A stretch of DNA of 64,000 nucleotides from Massospora cicadina. Taxonomy: Eukaryota; Entomophthoromycota; Entomophthoromycetes; Entomophthorales; Entomophthoraceae. The stretch lies in NCBI GenBank assembly GCA_022478985.1, contig JAKSZP010005575.1, positions 1 to 64,000 of the forward strand, read 5' to 3'. Position numbers and translations under genes: made by a program. The notes beneath the pieces are model-generated. The model was not told the origin of the DNA and did no database searches. It worked only from the letters and a program-made list of their open reading frames with translations. Positions within the stretch are counted from its first letter, which is position 1. The number at the start of each line of letters is the position of its first letter. Shown piece after piece: positions 43,269 through 56,531 of this stretch.

Positions 43269-45663
43269 AATAAGCTATTTGTACTCACAAATCAATGTTC
43301 AAGGCCTTTCAATCAATTTATCCCCTTCCAAAGATAATAAATACAAAATTCTGCTGATAGTTGGATATTATTTCCTTATCGATTTATCAATAGAAGAACT
43401 TTTGTGAAGTATACTAGTTAATTTTTCTATTCCAAATTACGGTTATCCTAATAAACATGGGGATTAAAGAAAGGCCTTTGACTCTTCTATAAGTGTAAGT
43501 GATTATTACATCCCTGATAGTATTAACTATGGCTTCAATCAGTGAGGTTATAAGCCAGATACGGAGTTAATACCAACACTTTTCTTGCCAACCTATTCAC
43601 AATTTATTTTTTGGATGTTCAGAACAGCGGTGCTTTGTGGACTTAAAATCCCATTGTGGGTACTTGAGTACCCCCAATTGAAGCCTGATGCTACCTTGCC
43701 ACATTGTATCTGTCATCTAAAATGCTGAATATTATCTTATGATGCTATCAATTATCCAGAAGCTAAAGAACTAAAATAGCTTATTACTGTATGGTAATAG
43801 GGTGTGAATAGATATCTTTAACTTTAGCTAATACAAGTCTATAGCCTATAATTCCAATTTTATCTTTAAAGGGAAAAAACAGTAAGATTTCACCACAGTG
43901 TTGTAGTTTATCATTCCAATAACCTAACTTAGTTTCAAAAGTATAGCTTATGATGTATCTAGTTTATGTATAAAGATGCTCAAAATAACTTAGAACTTTA
44001 AAAAGCCTCAAAATACTGGGAGTCTATTCAATAAGCAGTATCACCTTTTGTATATTTGGCAGCATTTTATGTAGTAAAATAAAATAAATATTATGATGAC
44101 TAGACTATCATTAACTTATTATAGATATAGTTAGGATTTGAGATGATAAGTGAGCCAAAATCCTTGCTTTCAAATTGACCTTGACAGATTGACTTTCAAA
44201 CCAGCACAAATGGAACCTTACTGTGACAGATCAGGCCCATCCTGATCCAAACATTGACTTAATCAATGAAATTTTGGTTTCCACCATGAATCCAAAGGTC
44301 AAACTTGAAGATCCTGAGCTAAGGAGAAACAGATTGAAATCAAATTTTTAGGTAAGGATTTGGAGATTTGAGAATGAGGGTTGATCTGGAATACCGCATG
44401 AGCAGTGTCCTGAATCCTCTAAATTGTAATTTAGTGGAATGTGGAGCTTTTGTGAATGATGATTTGGTCATCACAAAAAGCATGAGGTTAGAGAATAGGT
44501 TAATTAGGCCTTCGCAGTGCTATAAAAGGAAAAAACTAACTGATTATTCAGTTTAGTTTTATAAGAAATTTATAAAAAAATCATGAAAATTATTGCTTGC
44601 TTAGACCTGATTTAAAAATTTATTTAAAATAATTATTGCTGGGATTTTTGCCCACCTTTCCAGTTTCCTAGACTACCTGGTGGTTCTCTAGGGGATAAGT
44701 CCCACTAGAAAATGAATTGGAAATTGGTTGACCTCAAGTTTAGTTTAATAATGTTTGGGGAAATTTGGTTAATTCTCTGGGTTTGATTCTATCAGAGATC
44801 AATAAATGTGTATGCTTAAGATCTTTTCAGGCAGAGTTGCCACCAAAATTGGGGCATCTGATAGTTGATTGTTGACTAACTATCAAGTGTACCAATTGGG
44901 ATTGGTTTTGCATCATCACCAACAAATTGGGAATTAACTGGCAGGTGGGAGGAAAGGATGCCACCTGTAACTAGCAAATCAATTAATTGGTTCATGACCT
45001 GCTATAATGTGGAAAGAGTCCCATTATCTAAGCAGGTCACTAGCCAAATATGGTTGGTTTGCTTGGATTGAGAGGAAAACATTAAGGACACGTTTTCCAA
45101 CTTTTTCCATTTCAGCTCTTAAGGATGTCCAATGGGGAAATCTCTAACCCATTGGAGAAGATCATCGCCAATAGAGATGTTGTAGGGAAGTTCAATGGCA
45201 ATGGCTGCCATCTCATGGCTGAGTCACCAACTAAAGAGTTGTGTGCATTTTACCTCTATAAATTTCTTAGCATTTCATAATAATAATAAAATTTCCAATT
45301 GATATATAATTTCTATTCATCTTTAGTTAATTATTGTTGTGGTATACAATAATTGTGGACTCTTTTATGTGTATATAAAGAGTAAGGATTGGATATCCTT
45401 AAAAGCAAAGCAGACCTTAGACATGAGACTTTGCAGACTCAGCATGACAAGTTTTAAAGGGTGGGAACCTCTGAATCTGAGAGTAGATTAAATTCATCCA
45501 GATGAAGGAAGAAGTCCCTATAGTTAAAATTTTTAGTAGATTATTACAGGTCTAGCGTTGAACCATATCAGGATTATATATTTAACTACAGATAATAGCT
45601 ATCATACTATTATCAATCACATTTCAATTACTATCAAGTAAAGCAAATTGTACATATACCAAA
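43269..45663. other. Intergenic DNA, possible decayed LTR at about 44150-45560
   Basis: No gene supported. The stretch 44150-45560 has a more element-like composition, with TATA-like boxes (ctataaaagg at 44520-44529; gtatataaagag at 45371-45382) and LTR-like phrases, but no partner copy lies in the window. Confidence 0.4.
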
Positions 45664-46454
45664 TGTCAGGATTGCGGCAATTAAAATTTTAATTGGCCTG
45701 TAATTCTGGATGCCAAAGCACTCAAATGACAAGCCCAAATGCCAGAGGCACTGCTGCTTGTAAGAAGTTGATTTTGGATGGTAAAGATGTTGCCAATGAG
45801 TGCCAATAGATAATGAGTGTAAAATTAAACTGGTAACAAACCAGGTAATCACAGCCTCAGGGCCCACAGGTTTAGGAGTTTGGAAGAGTTGGATTGGGAT
45901 GAGTGGTTTTTATTTCTTCATACTAAGAATTGAATTTGGTAAATGATATTTTCTATTGAAAAATAAAGATAGAAAATCAACCATCAATTTTCTCAGTGTG
46001 TTATGAATGCTTAAATAGATGATTGATTTGGGGAAAAGCTTAGTAACACTAAGGATTGTGGAACTCAAGGATTTGCCTAACCCAGATACTTTGAATGGGG
46101 GGAACAAATTTACTTTGAACTGACTTTGAAATTGTTAGCGGCAGGCTGAGTTGCTGTTGGTTCAACCTCAGATGCCCAAATTATGTTTCACCACATTTTT
46201 GATGGTTAGCATGATGGCGTCTTGCCTGATGGGTGACAGGAACTTCACAAGGCTATCCCACATATGGGAAGTCTCAAGAGGTCAGAAATGGGTTTGGGTT
46301 ACCCAACCCATCTGCGCCTGGTCGCTCCAGCATTTGTTTAGTCAAGCAGGAATCATTAGGTGGGTAATTATGTTTATCTGGGGTGGGTTTTAAACTGGCA
46401 TCATCATTTTCCAAAGGCCCAATGTCATTGAGTTTTGCCAGCAGTTCTACACTT
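45664..46454 (-). repeat. 3' LTR of Gypsy-F, outer part
   Basis: Starts TGTCAGGATTGCGG and matches 58581-59367 and 20962-21640. It ends with the 13-bp sequence cagttctacactt (46442-46454), which is repeated at 54361-54373 on the far side of LINE-2A. Confidence 0.85.
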
Positions 46455-46890
46455 TTTTTATAAACTCCATAGTTTATTTAAAAATTAAATTAAACAGAAA
46501 GTGGTAGAGGAAGGCGGAATACTGATTTGGCCGAGGTAAAGGACCAGGAAGTCAGGCTGCTAGTTTCCTAGCACCTCCAACCATTGATGGGTAGCAATCA
46601 CCTTCAATAGCCATGGTTCCATCATCAACAGGCTTACAGGCCATTCAACCTTGAGTCAATTCATTGCTTCATCACATACAATGAGCGATCCAGTGGGAAA
46701 AGCCAAGCATGTGGCTTTATAGCACCTGTGGATTAAGTGCAAGAATTTTGAGATCTGGTGAAGCTGATTGGATATAGTCAAAATGGTCTTCAATACCAAA
46801 CTTTTGTGATGGGGCGCTTGTTGTTAAACTCTTGAAAACAAGAGCCAAGTGTATCACCCATACACAATAATGGTAAAGGAAGGCTTGTAA

Positions 46891-49800
46891 TTAGATCAGG
46901 GCTGTTCTCAGGGTTGACACAAAAACAGGTCCAGTGATGGATGTATTTTCATTGCAATTCTTTACTAAAGAGGATGTATCACATTGTAGACCAATACTTT
47001 TTGAACATGGAGCATTCATAATATCAGTGGCTGATATCTGCTTCCAGTTCAGCACATATGGGGCAGTCTTTGCACGGGTAGTCCAGTCCTCTATGCCTAG
47101 CATATTTTAATGCGTGTTGTAAGATCCTCCAGGTGACCATCCGTTTAATTGCCATTGATAGATGGGAGTTGAGTCCTGAAATTAACTCCTTTGTTTAATA
47201 GTTAGTGTCATGGCCCTTGGCTTCCCAGTTTCTTAGAATTTGATGTCAAGTGGGCAGGTTGCATCCAGGTTTCAGAAGTGGATCCTTATATTCAATTGGG
47301 GTCAATTTTAGCAAATTTTAATTGTTATGGAGGCACACTCATGGGCAATTCAATTGTGCTCCTCCAAGTTTGTTGAGGAAATCATTGCAAAATTAAGGGC
47401 TTTGATATCCCAGTTAATTTGGTCGTCATCCCAACCTGATAGTTTGAACGATCAACCACCCAAGCGCACTAACTAATTGCACAATTGCCAGTAATATGGG
47501 CTGTCTTTTTGGGAAAGCATTTGCAGGTGGTCCGCCATCCATTAATGCAATTAGTGTGAGGAGACCGGCTCTAGGAGGCGCTGGACTCTAGCCAAGTTCA
47601 CATTCCATGATAGGGTTGGACAGCGCATATGCGTCTGTGTTTACCTAAGGAACAATTTGGCCCAGACTTGCAAGCGTGGGATTCAAAATCCAGAAGGCCA
47701 ATGCCCCCTTCACTCTTAAGTTTGAACAGAGTCTCTAGGGATTTTGGCGCCACTTTTGCCTTGAACCAAAGGAAGTGCAGAGCATTGTCCTGATCTTTTT
47801 CTCTAGGGTAGGGCATTGGCAATATGTGGGTGACATACCATAGCTTGGAGAAGATAAATACAATAACGTCCAACACTTTCTCCTCAAGGCATAGCCTTGC
47901 ATTTTTTCAGCAGGCTATTCAGGCTTACAGACTGGATAGCACCTCTTGTTTGGTTTCCAGTACTGCTGGTACTTTGTCATTAAAGAGTATCCTGAGGTAT
48001 CAGATTTTCTATGAGTTCTGGATTGGTGTTGTGTCAAACAGCGGACTGAATTTTGGGACGCTGATCCTCATAACTAAGTGTTTTTCCAAGTTGATCTTTG
48101 CATTTGACGCTAACTGGTATAGGTCCAGGAGTTCCTCAGTACCCTGAAGATTGTTCCATAAATTAAAAACCACTACTGTACTGTCCGCAAAAGCTGCATT
48201 TTCAAAGGCGTTTGGTTAAGGTGACCTAGGCCTTGGAGTTTTGTGTCCACCACAGTTAATAGAACGTTCATTGTAAAATTAAATGGATTGGCAACATGGG
48301 ATTGCCTTGTCAGAGGCCCTGCCTGATCGGGATATTGTTAGTTACGCTGTTGGCTACAATTACTTTGGTGATCAGGCCTGAGTATAGTGTTAATATCCAT
48401 GACCTAAAAGTTTCAGGTATATAACCGCCTTTAGCAACGCATGGAGGAAGGACCATGCTACCTGAATATAAGCTACCTTTAAGTCAAGGAACATATGGTA
48501 GTCCTGTTTGGTTCCCCGCATGTCCTAGAGCATAGTTTTGCTTTACCAATGCTGTCCCAGATGTTTTGGCCCTTGATAAATCCTTTTTGGGCCTTATGCA
48601 GTGTACGCAATGCCATTGTCATAAGTCAATTTGATAAGATGTACATTAGCAGCTTGTAATTGGTGTTAGATAGATCAATCGTGCACCAGTTCCAGAGTTG
48701 GCGTTGAAGTCCCTTTTTGTACAAGAATACAAATAAGGTCTCCTAGCTTTCTGGGATTTTTATCCATTTCTCAGGCAGTAATTGAAGAGGGACTTGAGCT
48801 CTGGCGCCATGCGGTCATGTAACATGCTGTAAACTTCTGCTCACATGTTATTGGGGCCCAGCGCTTTAATCTTTGGCAATTATTTTAGCGCTCATTTGAC
48901 TTCTTCAATTTAGACGTTAGCGGAAAAGCTAGTGACACCTTCCAGCATACATGATCTGAGTTCTGGCTTGGCAGGTCAATTGAGGCTTCTGTAACCATTA
49001 TACTTATCACTCATTGTTCAAATATCTTACCATAGAATCGTTTTATTTCACGCTTGATTGATTTCAGGCCTGTTGTTACTTCCCCTGTCAACTTCTCTAC
49101 CTCACATACCCTAGCCTTGGTTTGGATTTCCTTGAGGTGTTTCAGGCCCTCCTTGGTCATCGTCCCCACTAGGCTCTGGTATTGGTAGGCAGCATTGATC
49201 CATTGCTACAATTCCTGTTTAGAAATTATGGACTGATATCATTTATGTGTTGTTTGGTACTCACTCCACCATTCTTCGCTGTCCCACTGGAATAATTTTA
49301 AGCTCACCAGTGCATTTTTCAGCTGCTTCATGACGGCAGTTCCTAGTTAGGGTATCACTTTCTTGAACTTCATACTATCATGTCTAATTTTCTTTTTTAT
49401 CTGGACCCATCTTTCCAGAGGGTCTATCTCCAGGTGATGATCCAGATATGTGACCGGTCAATCAAGTCCAGCTTTGATTGTCTGGAGCCACTCCCCATCC
49501 CTCAGCGTGGCTGGTGCCAACTGCACTTCTCAGTTCCTGGAAAGTTCGTCCAGAATAATGTCCACATGGATGATCATATGGCTACTCTCATCAAATATGG
49601 TTACCTTGCTGTTGGAAGTCAGAGGTCTGAGATCAGATGACATCATAATGTAATCCAGGCGTGAACGGTTTTGTGGGGAATCCAGCGGAATCATATGTTT
49701 ACCTCATTAGGTTGGCAAGTTCATTTTCCTCCTCATTGATCATAAGGCACATCCCCAATTTGATTAGATATTCTAGCATCTCATTGGCCTTACAGTTGGG

Positions 49801-50340
49801 ACTTTCACATGTCAGGAATGTATCCTGACTCACATTTATCCAACAGTTCAGATCACCTGCTATAACTATCATCGCTTCAGATAGTACTTATGATAAAAAA
49901 TTATTAAAATTTGGTTTTTGTGGGGCTTTGGTGGGGCGTAGACAGCCACCACATGAAGGCTTTTGCCAGTATCCCTATTTATAGTTGTTGCTATTAAAAT
50001 CCTTCCAGCGTGTGTTCCTCCACAAATAACAGGTCTATTCTCTTGTTCAGTGTGATGTTTGCCACATGATCCATCCAGAGGGCTTGACAGCCTATTTGGC
50101 GAGACCATAAGTGGTTTGTGGCATTGTGGTTTAAGCTTAGTACCATCTCCTTTTGGTTGCCTGCTTGTGTTTCTGATATTTAAATTAAATCAATATTATT
50201 ACTAGTTTTAAATTGATGAATCTTCAACCTATTTGTTTGTATAATTGCCATCCCCCAAGCATTTATAGTTGAAATTTCATTTCTGGCTGCCCAACTCACA
50301 GGTATGAGGCTTAGCGTTATTATCTAGGTTTTGCATGGAG
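46891..50340 (-). pseudogene. LINE-2A ORF2: endonuclease, RT, C-terminal zinc knuckle
   Basis: High to low: endonuclease with VVAVYAPPKPHKNQ (about 49960) and GDLNCWINVSQD near 49860-49820; RT with FVYKKGD near 48720, QKGFIKGQNIWDS near 48590-48550 and, in the thumb region, SKLWYVTHILPMPYPREKDQ (about 47850) and SEGGIGLLDFESHACK (47720-47675), which parallels KVWFGAH and GGMGLLDFKAHA of LINE-1. The C-terminal knuckle CPICAELEADISH...YYEC (about 47065-47010) fits CX2CX8HX4C. The RT active site is too decayed to read. Dozens of lesions. Confidence 0.82.
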
Positions 50341-50606
50341 TCTCAAAAAGAAGATTAATTATTGGTGGATGGTGTCACCAAGGGTGGAGGGGGGTATTAT
50401 TTGGCTTACAGGATTAGTTGGTCAATTGTGTTATAATATTACCAGGAATTTTGTGCACTTGGAATTTAGTCTCCATCCCTGTCTCCCTATCAATGGATAA
50501 TAGGGACGGTTTTATCACCAGCTCTGGGGGCGCCTTTACCCCTACTGACAGTGCAGAAGATTTCCCATCAACCATTGATCAGTTTCCCACCTCATCATTA
50601 GGTTTG

Positions 50607-51300
50607 TCAGCAGAACTCATATTTCTTAGGGGTTTGGCCAGTCAACCTTGCCAATTTCTTTGACTCAAATGTTTGTTTGGTAGTAACATTGGGTTTATTC
50701 AACAATAATTCTGAGTTGACCTCTTGTTCACTTTTGATTTCAAGCTTGAGTTGGATTATTTGCATCTTGCACTTACTGTCCCTTTTGGGGGATTTTTTGA
50801 GGTTTGCCTTCTGCCATCGTTTTTCTTCACAGATCATCCATTCCACCTGGGATGGTTGTGGTATGATTGGGTTGGTACTCGTTCCTTTGTCCATTTTGTA
50901 AGCTTTAAGATTTGGGTTCATGAAGGGATCTTTATCTGCTTCAGGTCATTTGGCTACTTCTTGCTCCCACGTTTCCATATTGGCGAAATATAGCACCTTT
51001 TGTTGGCACTTAATATTTGAAACTTGTTAGATTAAGCAGAATCTACTCCTTGGCCTTTGGTCAAAGAAGGTTTTTGTCCTGACTTTTTGACCCACCAACA
51101 GGGTCAAATTCATATTTATGAGGGGTTCCCTTTTTAATGGTGATATTGGGCCATTGTGTGGCCGGTCTGGTAGCAGCACTGGCACACTTGTTTTGCATCT
51201 ACTTGATTGATGTATATGACTATACTAAGACCAGACAGGGGGATGAATTGGGGTAAAGCAATATTATTTAGTTTCATCGATGATGCCAGTTTTTAGAGTG
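50607..51300 (-). pseudogene. LINE-2A ORF1, C-terminal part with CCHC knuckle
   Basis: CQCCYQTGHTMAQY at about 51190-51148 is a CX2CX4HX4C knuckle whose last Cys has become Tyr (G-to-A on the coding strand). It is followed by a lysine-rich tail (KKSPKRDSKCKMQ, LARLTGQTPKKYEF) ending at 50607. LINE-2B has the matching tail at 63770-63528 (KKSPKKGLS, KKLAKSTNQNPM). ORF1 proteins bind the element RNA. Confidence 0.72.
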
Positions 51301-54300
51301 CTTCAACAGTTCAGGGTGAAGGCACTTTGAAATATAATTGCTGTTGTCTTGCTGGAATTCCTCATACTTTTCCAAAATATGATAATTAAGTCTGGATCAC
51401 TTTGTGCACCATTCCCTCTCTCAATTGGTCAGTAGATTTTGGAATATCACCCATTGTGAGGTCACATTACATTTCTAGTTGGTTCCATTTTTAAGTAAAC
51501 TCCCTTATACTAATGACAATCTCAAAGAGTTTTTTTCCAATCTAGTTTGCCTGAAATTGCTATATTGATATATACCTGTTTTGGTACCAAGTAGTGGTCA
51601 AAATCATTCCTGTTAGCACCTCATCTAGCTCTTAATAAATTGACATGATCTTATTGTACCACTCCTCATTTTTACCAGATTCAGGTGCATTTGGATTGCA
51701 TCCTTCAGATACAACTTGGGTGCCTGACAGTCCAGGAAGTCGTTGTTGATTGATTAGTGGATGTACTCAATATGGCTCCCCATACCATTCCATGTATTTC
51801 TGTCAGTTTGAACTGCCGCTGCAGTATATGACTTGGATTTCAGATTTGGATTAAGCACTTTGGCAGGGGTCTTCCCTTTCATTATCCATCTTAATGATTC
51901 ATCAAGGATTAAACCTTGATTGAGGAACGCCTCTACATGGCATTTGATAATTCCTCATAAGTTGATGCTTCTGGCCATTTGTGCGCCGATCTCTAGATTC
52001 TGCCAATTGAGGGCATCTGTTGGCAAAAATCCCAGTTAGTACCATAGGAGGCAGGATTTTGGTCCACACGTTGGGTGCAGGTACTTTTGGAGGGCTTCCA
52101 GAATAGTCAAACTATGCTTCACCAGTCCCTAACCATAACACTAATCTATCCATCATCCATGAAAATTTGCGCCATGGCAGTCAGTACCGCGCTTTGCACC
52201 ATTGGAAGGCTTCTGATGGGATGAATCCTTTGGCGGTGTATGGAGCATCTACTGAAGGCTTTGGGAAATATTGGTTCCAGTCCCTGATGGTCTTAATCAG
52301 GATTTCCGCTTTGAGCCATTCCCAGCCCAGACAGGGGTCATAACCCTTCATTGCTGTTGCTGCCAGTGGTGTAATTTTGTGTTCCATCTACGTTTGAGCT
52401 GACTTGGGGGAGAACCCCTCAGAATCCCAGTATGTTGCTTCAGCCAGTGTGGCGACGTCACACCAAAGTTTCCATTTTGCAATGGGGACGTCTGACCCAG
52501 AAAAGTTTCATGGATCAGCTTTGAAAATCCCAGATCTGCCTATTCTTTAACTTGAATTATACTAGCCCCTGCATGGAACCAGGACTTAATTTCCAACAGG
52601 GTGAACCCATTGGTGTACCAGTTGATGGCCTCTTCCGGTGTCTAATCCTGGAAGTGCCCCCATTCTACCGCCTTCTCCTTTATCCGGTTCACTTACATCA
52701 AGTTGGACGCGGTGGCTGGTAGTATACAGATGTACAACCAGTGTAAGGCCTATGTGGCCTTGAAACCAGCTACAATCCGTGGCAGTGTCTCCTTTGAGGG
52801 AGAACGTGGCATTGTATCATTCCAGCATGGTATCTACTGGAATGGTATGTTGAGCCCATTTGAGGGCGGTCAAAGCCATTTGGGAACAATTTTGCATAAT
52901 CAATTAATTCCATTAAGTCAAGACCCGAGCTCCTGACAGCCTGGGAGAATTTTGCAGGTATGTTGGCCTTGTTGTACTCCATTGTGTTAAGGAGGTTAAT
53001 TCTGGCCACCATCCATGTTTTTGCGTTTGCCAGCTTAAAGTCTTCCAAAATGGCAGCTTCAATTATCTTGTGTTTGAGGGGAGTTTCATCCACTTCAAGG
53101 CGTCCTTAGTTCAGATCTGCAACAATTTGAAAAACATCGCCATATTGAGCAATATCTTGGCGTTGAGCCATTGCTTGGCAGCCCTAGTGGGGAATTTATG
53201 GTCCCACTAGATGGTCGCGATGGCGGGCATAATGTTTGTGATACACTGCATCACTGTTGAGTATGAGATTTTCAGCGTCTCCCATTGCTTAACCATGTGA
53301 GATGACATGCTGCAATGCGCTAACTTATCCTCATGAATGAAATTATAATTCACTGGGGCTCTTGTCAACAACTTGACTATGGTCAGGGTTTCAGCTCCTT
53401 CTGGCTGCACCTTTAGTTTTTAGATGCACTTTCCTGGACATCTGATCTTTTAAATTTGGTTCCCGATGCTCCTCCTTTCCTTTTAGGGATGATATTCAAT
53501 GTTTGTTTGGTCTTGCAGATCAATTTTGGGTTGATTTTGCCCCCTGTTGGCTGGAGTTTGTGGGGATTGTCCCCAAAAAATTTTCAGGTATTGTTCCCAA
53601 TGGTTCACTCAGTTTTTGGCTCAATTTTGGTCAGGATTCGCCCCCACTGACTGTCCTTTGTTGGGTATGATCCCTGATGTTTTGTTCAAGCAATCAAATC
53701 AAATATTATCAAAAGTTTCTCCATCCTGGTTGAAAACTTTTTCTGGTGTTGCCCTGACAATTTGGGCCCTCGACCTCTGCTGGTTGATCTGGATTTGGAC
53801 TCTGACCCTATCAAAACTTTGTCAGGATTTTTTTTGCAAATTTCCCCCCTACAGGACCCTAATCCCTTCCTCAGGTTGAGGGTCAGTGGGAATATCCCAT
53901 CGCCTCTGTTCTCAGTATCACTTTGCTTTTCCAAAGGCTTCATCAATTGTAGGGTTTGCAGCGGTGGCCAATTCTGTGGAGTTAATTGAGTTAACCGCGT
54001 TTATTGCACGTTTCTTGAGCTTATCTGATCATCTTTAATCGTGCAGGTTGTCACCAATTTGTTTTTGGTCAAGCGGATATTGTTGTTGATCATGCATTGG
54101 CTTGTGTCAGTGGGAAGTCGTCCAGATAATGCTTTGTTCATCTTGGCATACTTTACGATTAATGGCATATTGGGCTTAAACAAGCCGTCCATTTCTTTTT
54201 GCTTAGCACAGATGGGTGGAAGAGCCTACTTGCGCTAAGTTGGTTGGCTGTGGGTTACTGCTCTATAGAATCAGTATCTCACTAGCAGTTGGGATGTTCT

Positions 54301-54360
54301 TTTTAGTCTTGTACTGGTCACTTTTGAGTTTATAAGTGAGCTTTGTAAGAGAAAGATCAA
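51301..54360 (-). other. 5' region of LINE-2A, partly unassigned
   Basis: Minus-strand fragments of coding character occur (NAKTWMVARINLLNTMEYNK at about 53040; GYDPCLGWEWLKAEILIKT at about 52345; RAPVNYNFIHEDKLAHCS at about 53365), followed at 53946-53450 by a Ser/Lys/Arg-rich stretch. They may be the N-terminal part of ORF1, or a second old insertion: the element is about 2.6 kb longer than LINE-1. I cannot assign a function. Confidence 0.5.
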
Positions 54361-54704
54361 CAGTTCTACACTTGATACTTCGTTATTTGATATTTTGTTA
54401 TTTGGAATTGCATGCCAAACGGGTTTTGTTACCTCAATTTTGTTTGAACCTTTCATTCCCAAATAATGTTGTCTATCTGAAAGCTCGGCACAAATCCCCT
54501 TGATTCTTTGTATTAATTTATTTGACGTTAATATGTGGACTGGTGGCAGAATCAGTAGTATATAGGTTGTCACTCATAGCTCATCCACCACATGGACAAG
54601 GTCACCCTGGGTGACAAGGGTGCATTCGGCCTTTTTGGCCCCTTTTTTGATGAAATTGGAGCGCCACCCATTCTAAACGGAGGGGACGTTCCTCCAGACT
54701 TACA
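54361..54704 (-). repeat. 3' LTR of Gypsy-F, inner part
   Basis: Begins with the second copy of cagttctacactt and ends at gacttaca, after which the pyrimidine tract ttacccttccctttgc (54705-54720, the polypurine tract of the minus-strand element) follows. It matches the right part of the solo LTR up to 22119. Confidence 0.82.
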
Positions 54705-54720
54705 TTACCCTTCCCTTTGC
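54705..54720 (-). other. Polypurine tract of Gypsy-F
   Basis: Minus strand gcaaagggaagggtaa abuts the TG of the 3' LTR, as in Gypsy-1 and Gypsy-D. Confidence 0.75.
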
Positions 54721-54779
54721 CAAAGGGGGGCGCCACCACTGGGAACATTGATCAAGAGCCACATTTTTATGGTCCTTAG

Positions 54780-56180
54780 GCAACTTGATTGTCATTAGTG
54801 TGGAAATTTTTCGGGGGAGGATGGGGGCATCTGGGTGAGAGGCATGGAAAGCCTTGACAAGCTCCAAGCAGTTAGAACAGTCCATGCGCCAACCTAGCTG
54901 TTCTTATAGGCTGGATAACCTTTCCATGTGACGAGATATTGAATTGATTGGTGGGATTTGCAAGAAGCCAGGATGCCCTCAACTTCAGCTTCCTCAGCTC
55001 CCTCTATCACAATGGGCTTAAGGTCTGAGGGATCGCCCCTTTGAAAGGGAACAGCTGAGACACATAGAATACTGGGTGTTGCTTCCAATGGAGTGGCAAT
55101 TTTAAACGGAAATCACCATTTCCCAAGTTCTCTTCCACCAGATGAGGACTGGAGCACTTACTTGCAAACTTATGTGAGGGAGCCTGCATCTGCAAGTGAT
55201 GCACGTTGAGCATGACACATGAACCTACCTTTGTTCATGAGATGGGAGCCGTTTTTCTTCTGCAAATCATTATATCACTTATGGCCTTAATTAAGTGCTC
55301 TCAAATCAAAAACTTGTGGCCTGAATGTTTTGGGCATGTTCAGTGGCAGCAGGTGCCTCTGGGCGGAAGCTTGGGCCTAACAATAATGAAGGTTTATAAC
55401 CCAAGGTAGTCTCATATGGGGAAACTCCTGTGGATGCATGAGTTCTGTTGTTATATGCAAACTGGGCCAGGGGAGGTCGTCTGCACAGGTATCCTGTGCA
55501 GCTGCAGCTTAGCAACAAAATTACTGTTCCAGGATCTGGTTGACCCATTCAGTTTGTCCATACGATTATGAATGGTATGCAGTTGAGCGGCAAGATGTGA
55601 TATTAAAAATTGCCTAGAGATCATTCCAGAATTTTGCCATGAACTTGGGCCCACAGTTGCTGACAATTTTCTGGTGGAGGCTGAACATTGAGAACACATG
55701 GCGCACAAAAAGATAGGCAGTTTCCTCAGAATTAATGGCAGAGGAGCATGGGATAAATAGGTCAAATTTAGTGAAGCAGTTTACTACCACCATAACCGCT
55801 GTAAAGCCATTGGAACTAGAAAGCTCAGCAATAAAATCCACGGACACTGAGGTTCATGGACCCTCTGCCTACTGCAGGGGATTTAAGAGACTATTCCTGA
55901 TAGACCAGTCTGACTTGGCCTGCGCACAAGTTACACAGTCTGCAATCCATGAAAGAACATCCTTCAACAAACCTTCCCAATTATAGGTACACTTGACTAA
56001 GTCAATATATTTCTTCTTATAGGATGTCTGACTGCAGGAGAATCATGATGGGCCTGAATCACTTCAGCTCGGAGGAGAGGAGGGATCCAAATCTGCGATT
56101 GAAAGTGAATGAGACCATTGACAAGAGAGTACAGGGATTTCTTCAAGGCTGGGAGGGACAACCGTTCCAAAAGTTCCACC
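54780..56180 (-). pseudogene. Gypsy-F integrase and chromodomain
   Basis: High to low: LLRAEVIQAHHDSPAVRHP (about 56080) and CVTCAQAKSDWS (about 55930) form the H2C2 module. VDFIAELSSSNGFTAVMVVV at 55840-55785 carries the first Asp, while SNCGPKFMAKFW near 55640 has Asn at the second acidic site. PLAQFAYNNRTHASTGVSPY at about 55480-55420 is the late core. The chromodomain follows: EAEVEGILASCKSHQSIQYL then VTWKGYPAYKNS, cut by TAG at 54894-54896 exactly where the family has Trp; NCLELVKAFHASHPDAP, its C-terminal helix, is still readable at 54870-54820. Confidence 0.86.
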
Positions 56181-56531
56181 CCTTATGCACAGGCCGTCTA
56201 TGCGCTAATACCTGTGAATTTAGGAGCGCGTCTGGAGCTAGGTCCACTGCTGAAACCATGAGAAAACAAATGGACAAGATTTGGGTTGGGAAAAACCATG
56301 AAGAGATATGCTTCATTTGAGTATTCTGGGCAATGTGAAAGGTTACAGCTTATAAAGTCAGGGAGAACATTAGATGCTTTTCAAAAACTTGTATTTGAAA
56401 TTAAGGCTGCATAAATCCTGGTAAGTATAGCCCTGTCGGTGCGTCAACTTCTGTGGCTTGAAAAAGTAAAGGAGAGCTTGGTGGTCTGTTTGTACAGTCA
56501 ACTCATGATGAGCGCCTTGCAAGAGATGCCG

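Larger units (their letters stand above)
46455..54360 (-). mobile_element. LINE-2A: L1/Tx1-type LINE inside the Gypsy-F 3' LTR
   Basis: A 7.9-kb minus-strand non-LTR element flanked by exact 13-bp duplications cagttctacactt. Its 3' end (low coordinate) opens in a T-run on the plus strand. ORF2 lies at about 46890-50340 and ORF1 with a CCHC knuckle at about 50600-51300; the remaining 3 kb at the 5' side is of unclear nature. It is a different family from LINE-1 (4966-10227) but has the same domain order. Many stops and frameshifts. Confidence 0.88.

Noticed and set aside
42947..43288. 113-codon minus-strand frame across the SINE at 42972
   Set aside because: It spans both target duplications and the SINE; composition is not protein-like and the other SINE copy does not keep it. 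Treated as chance.
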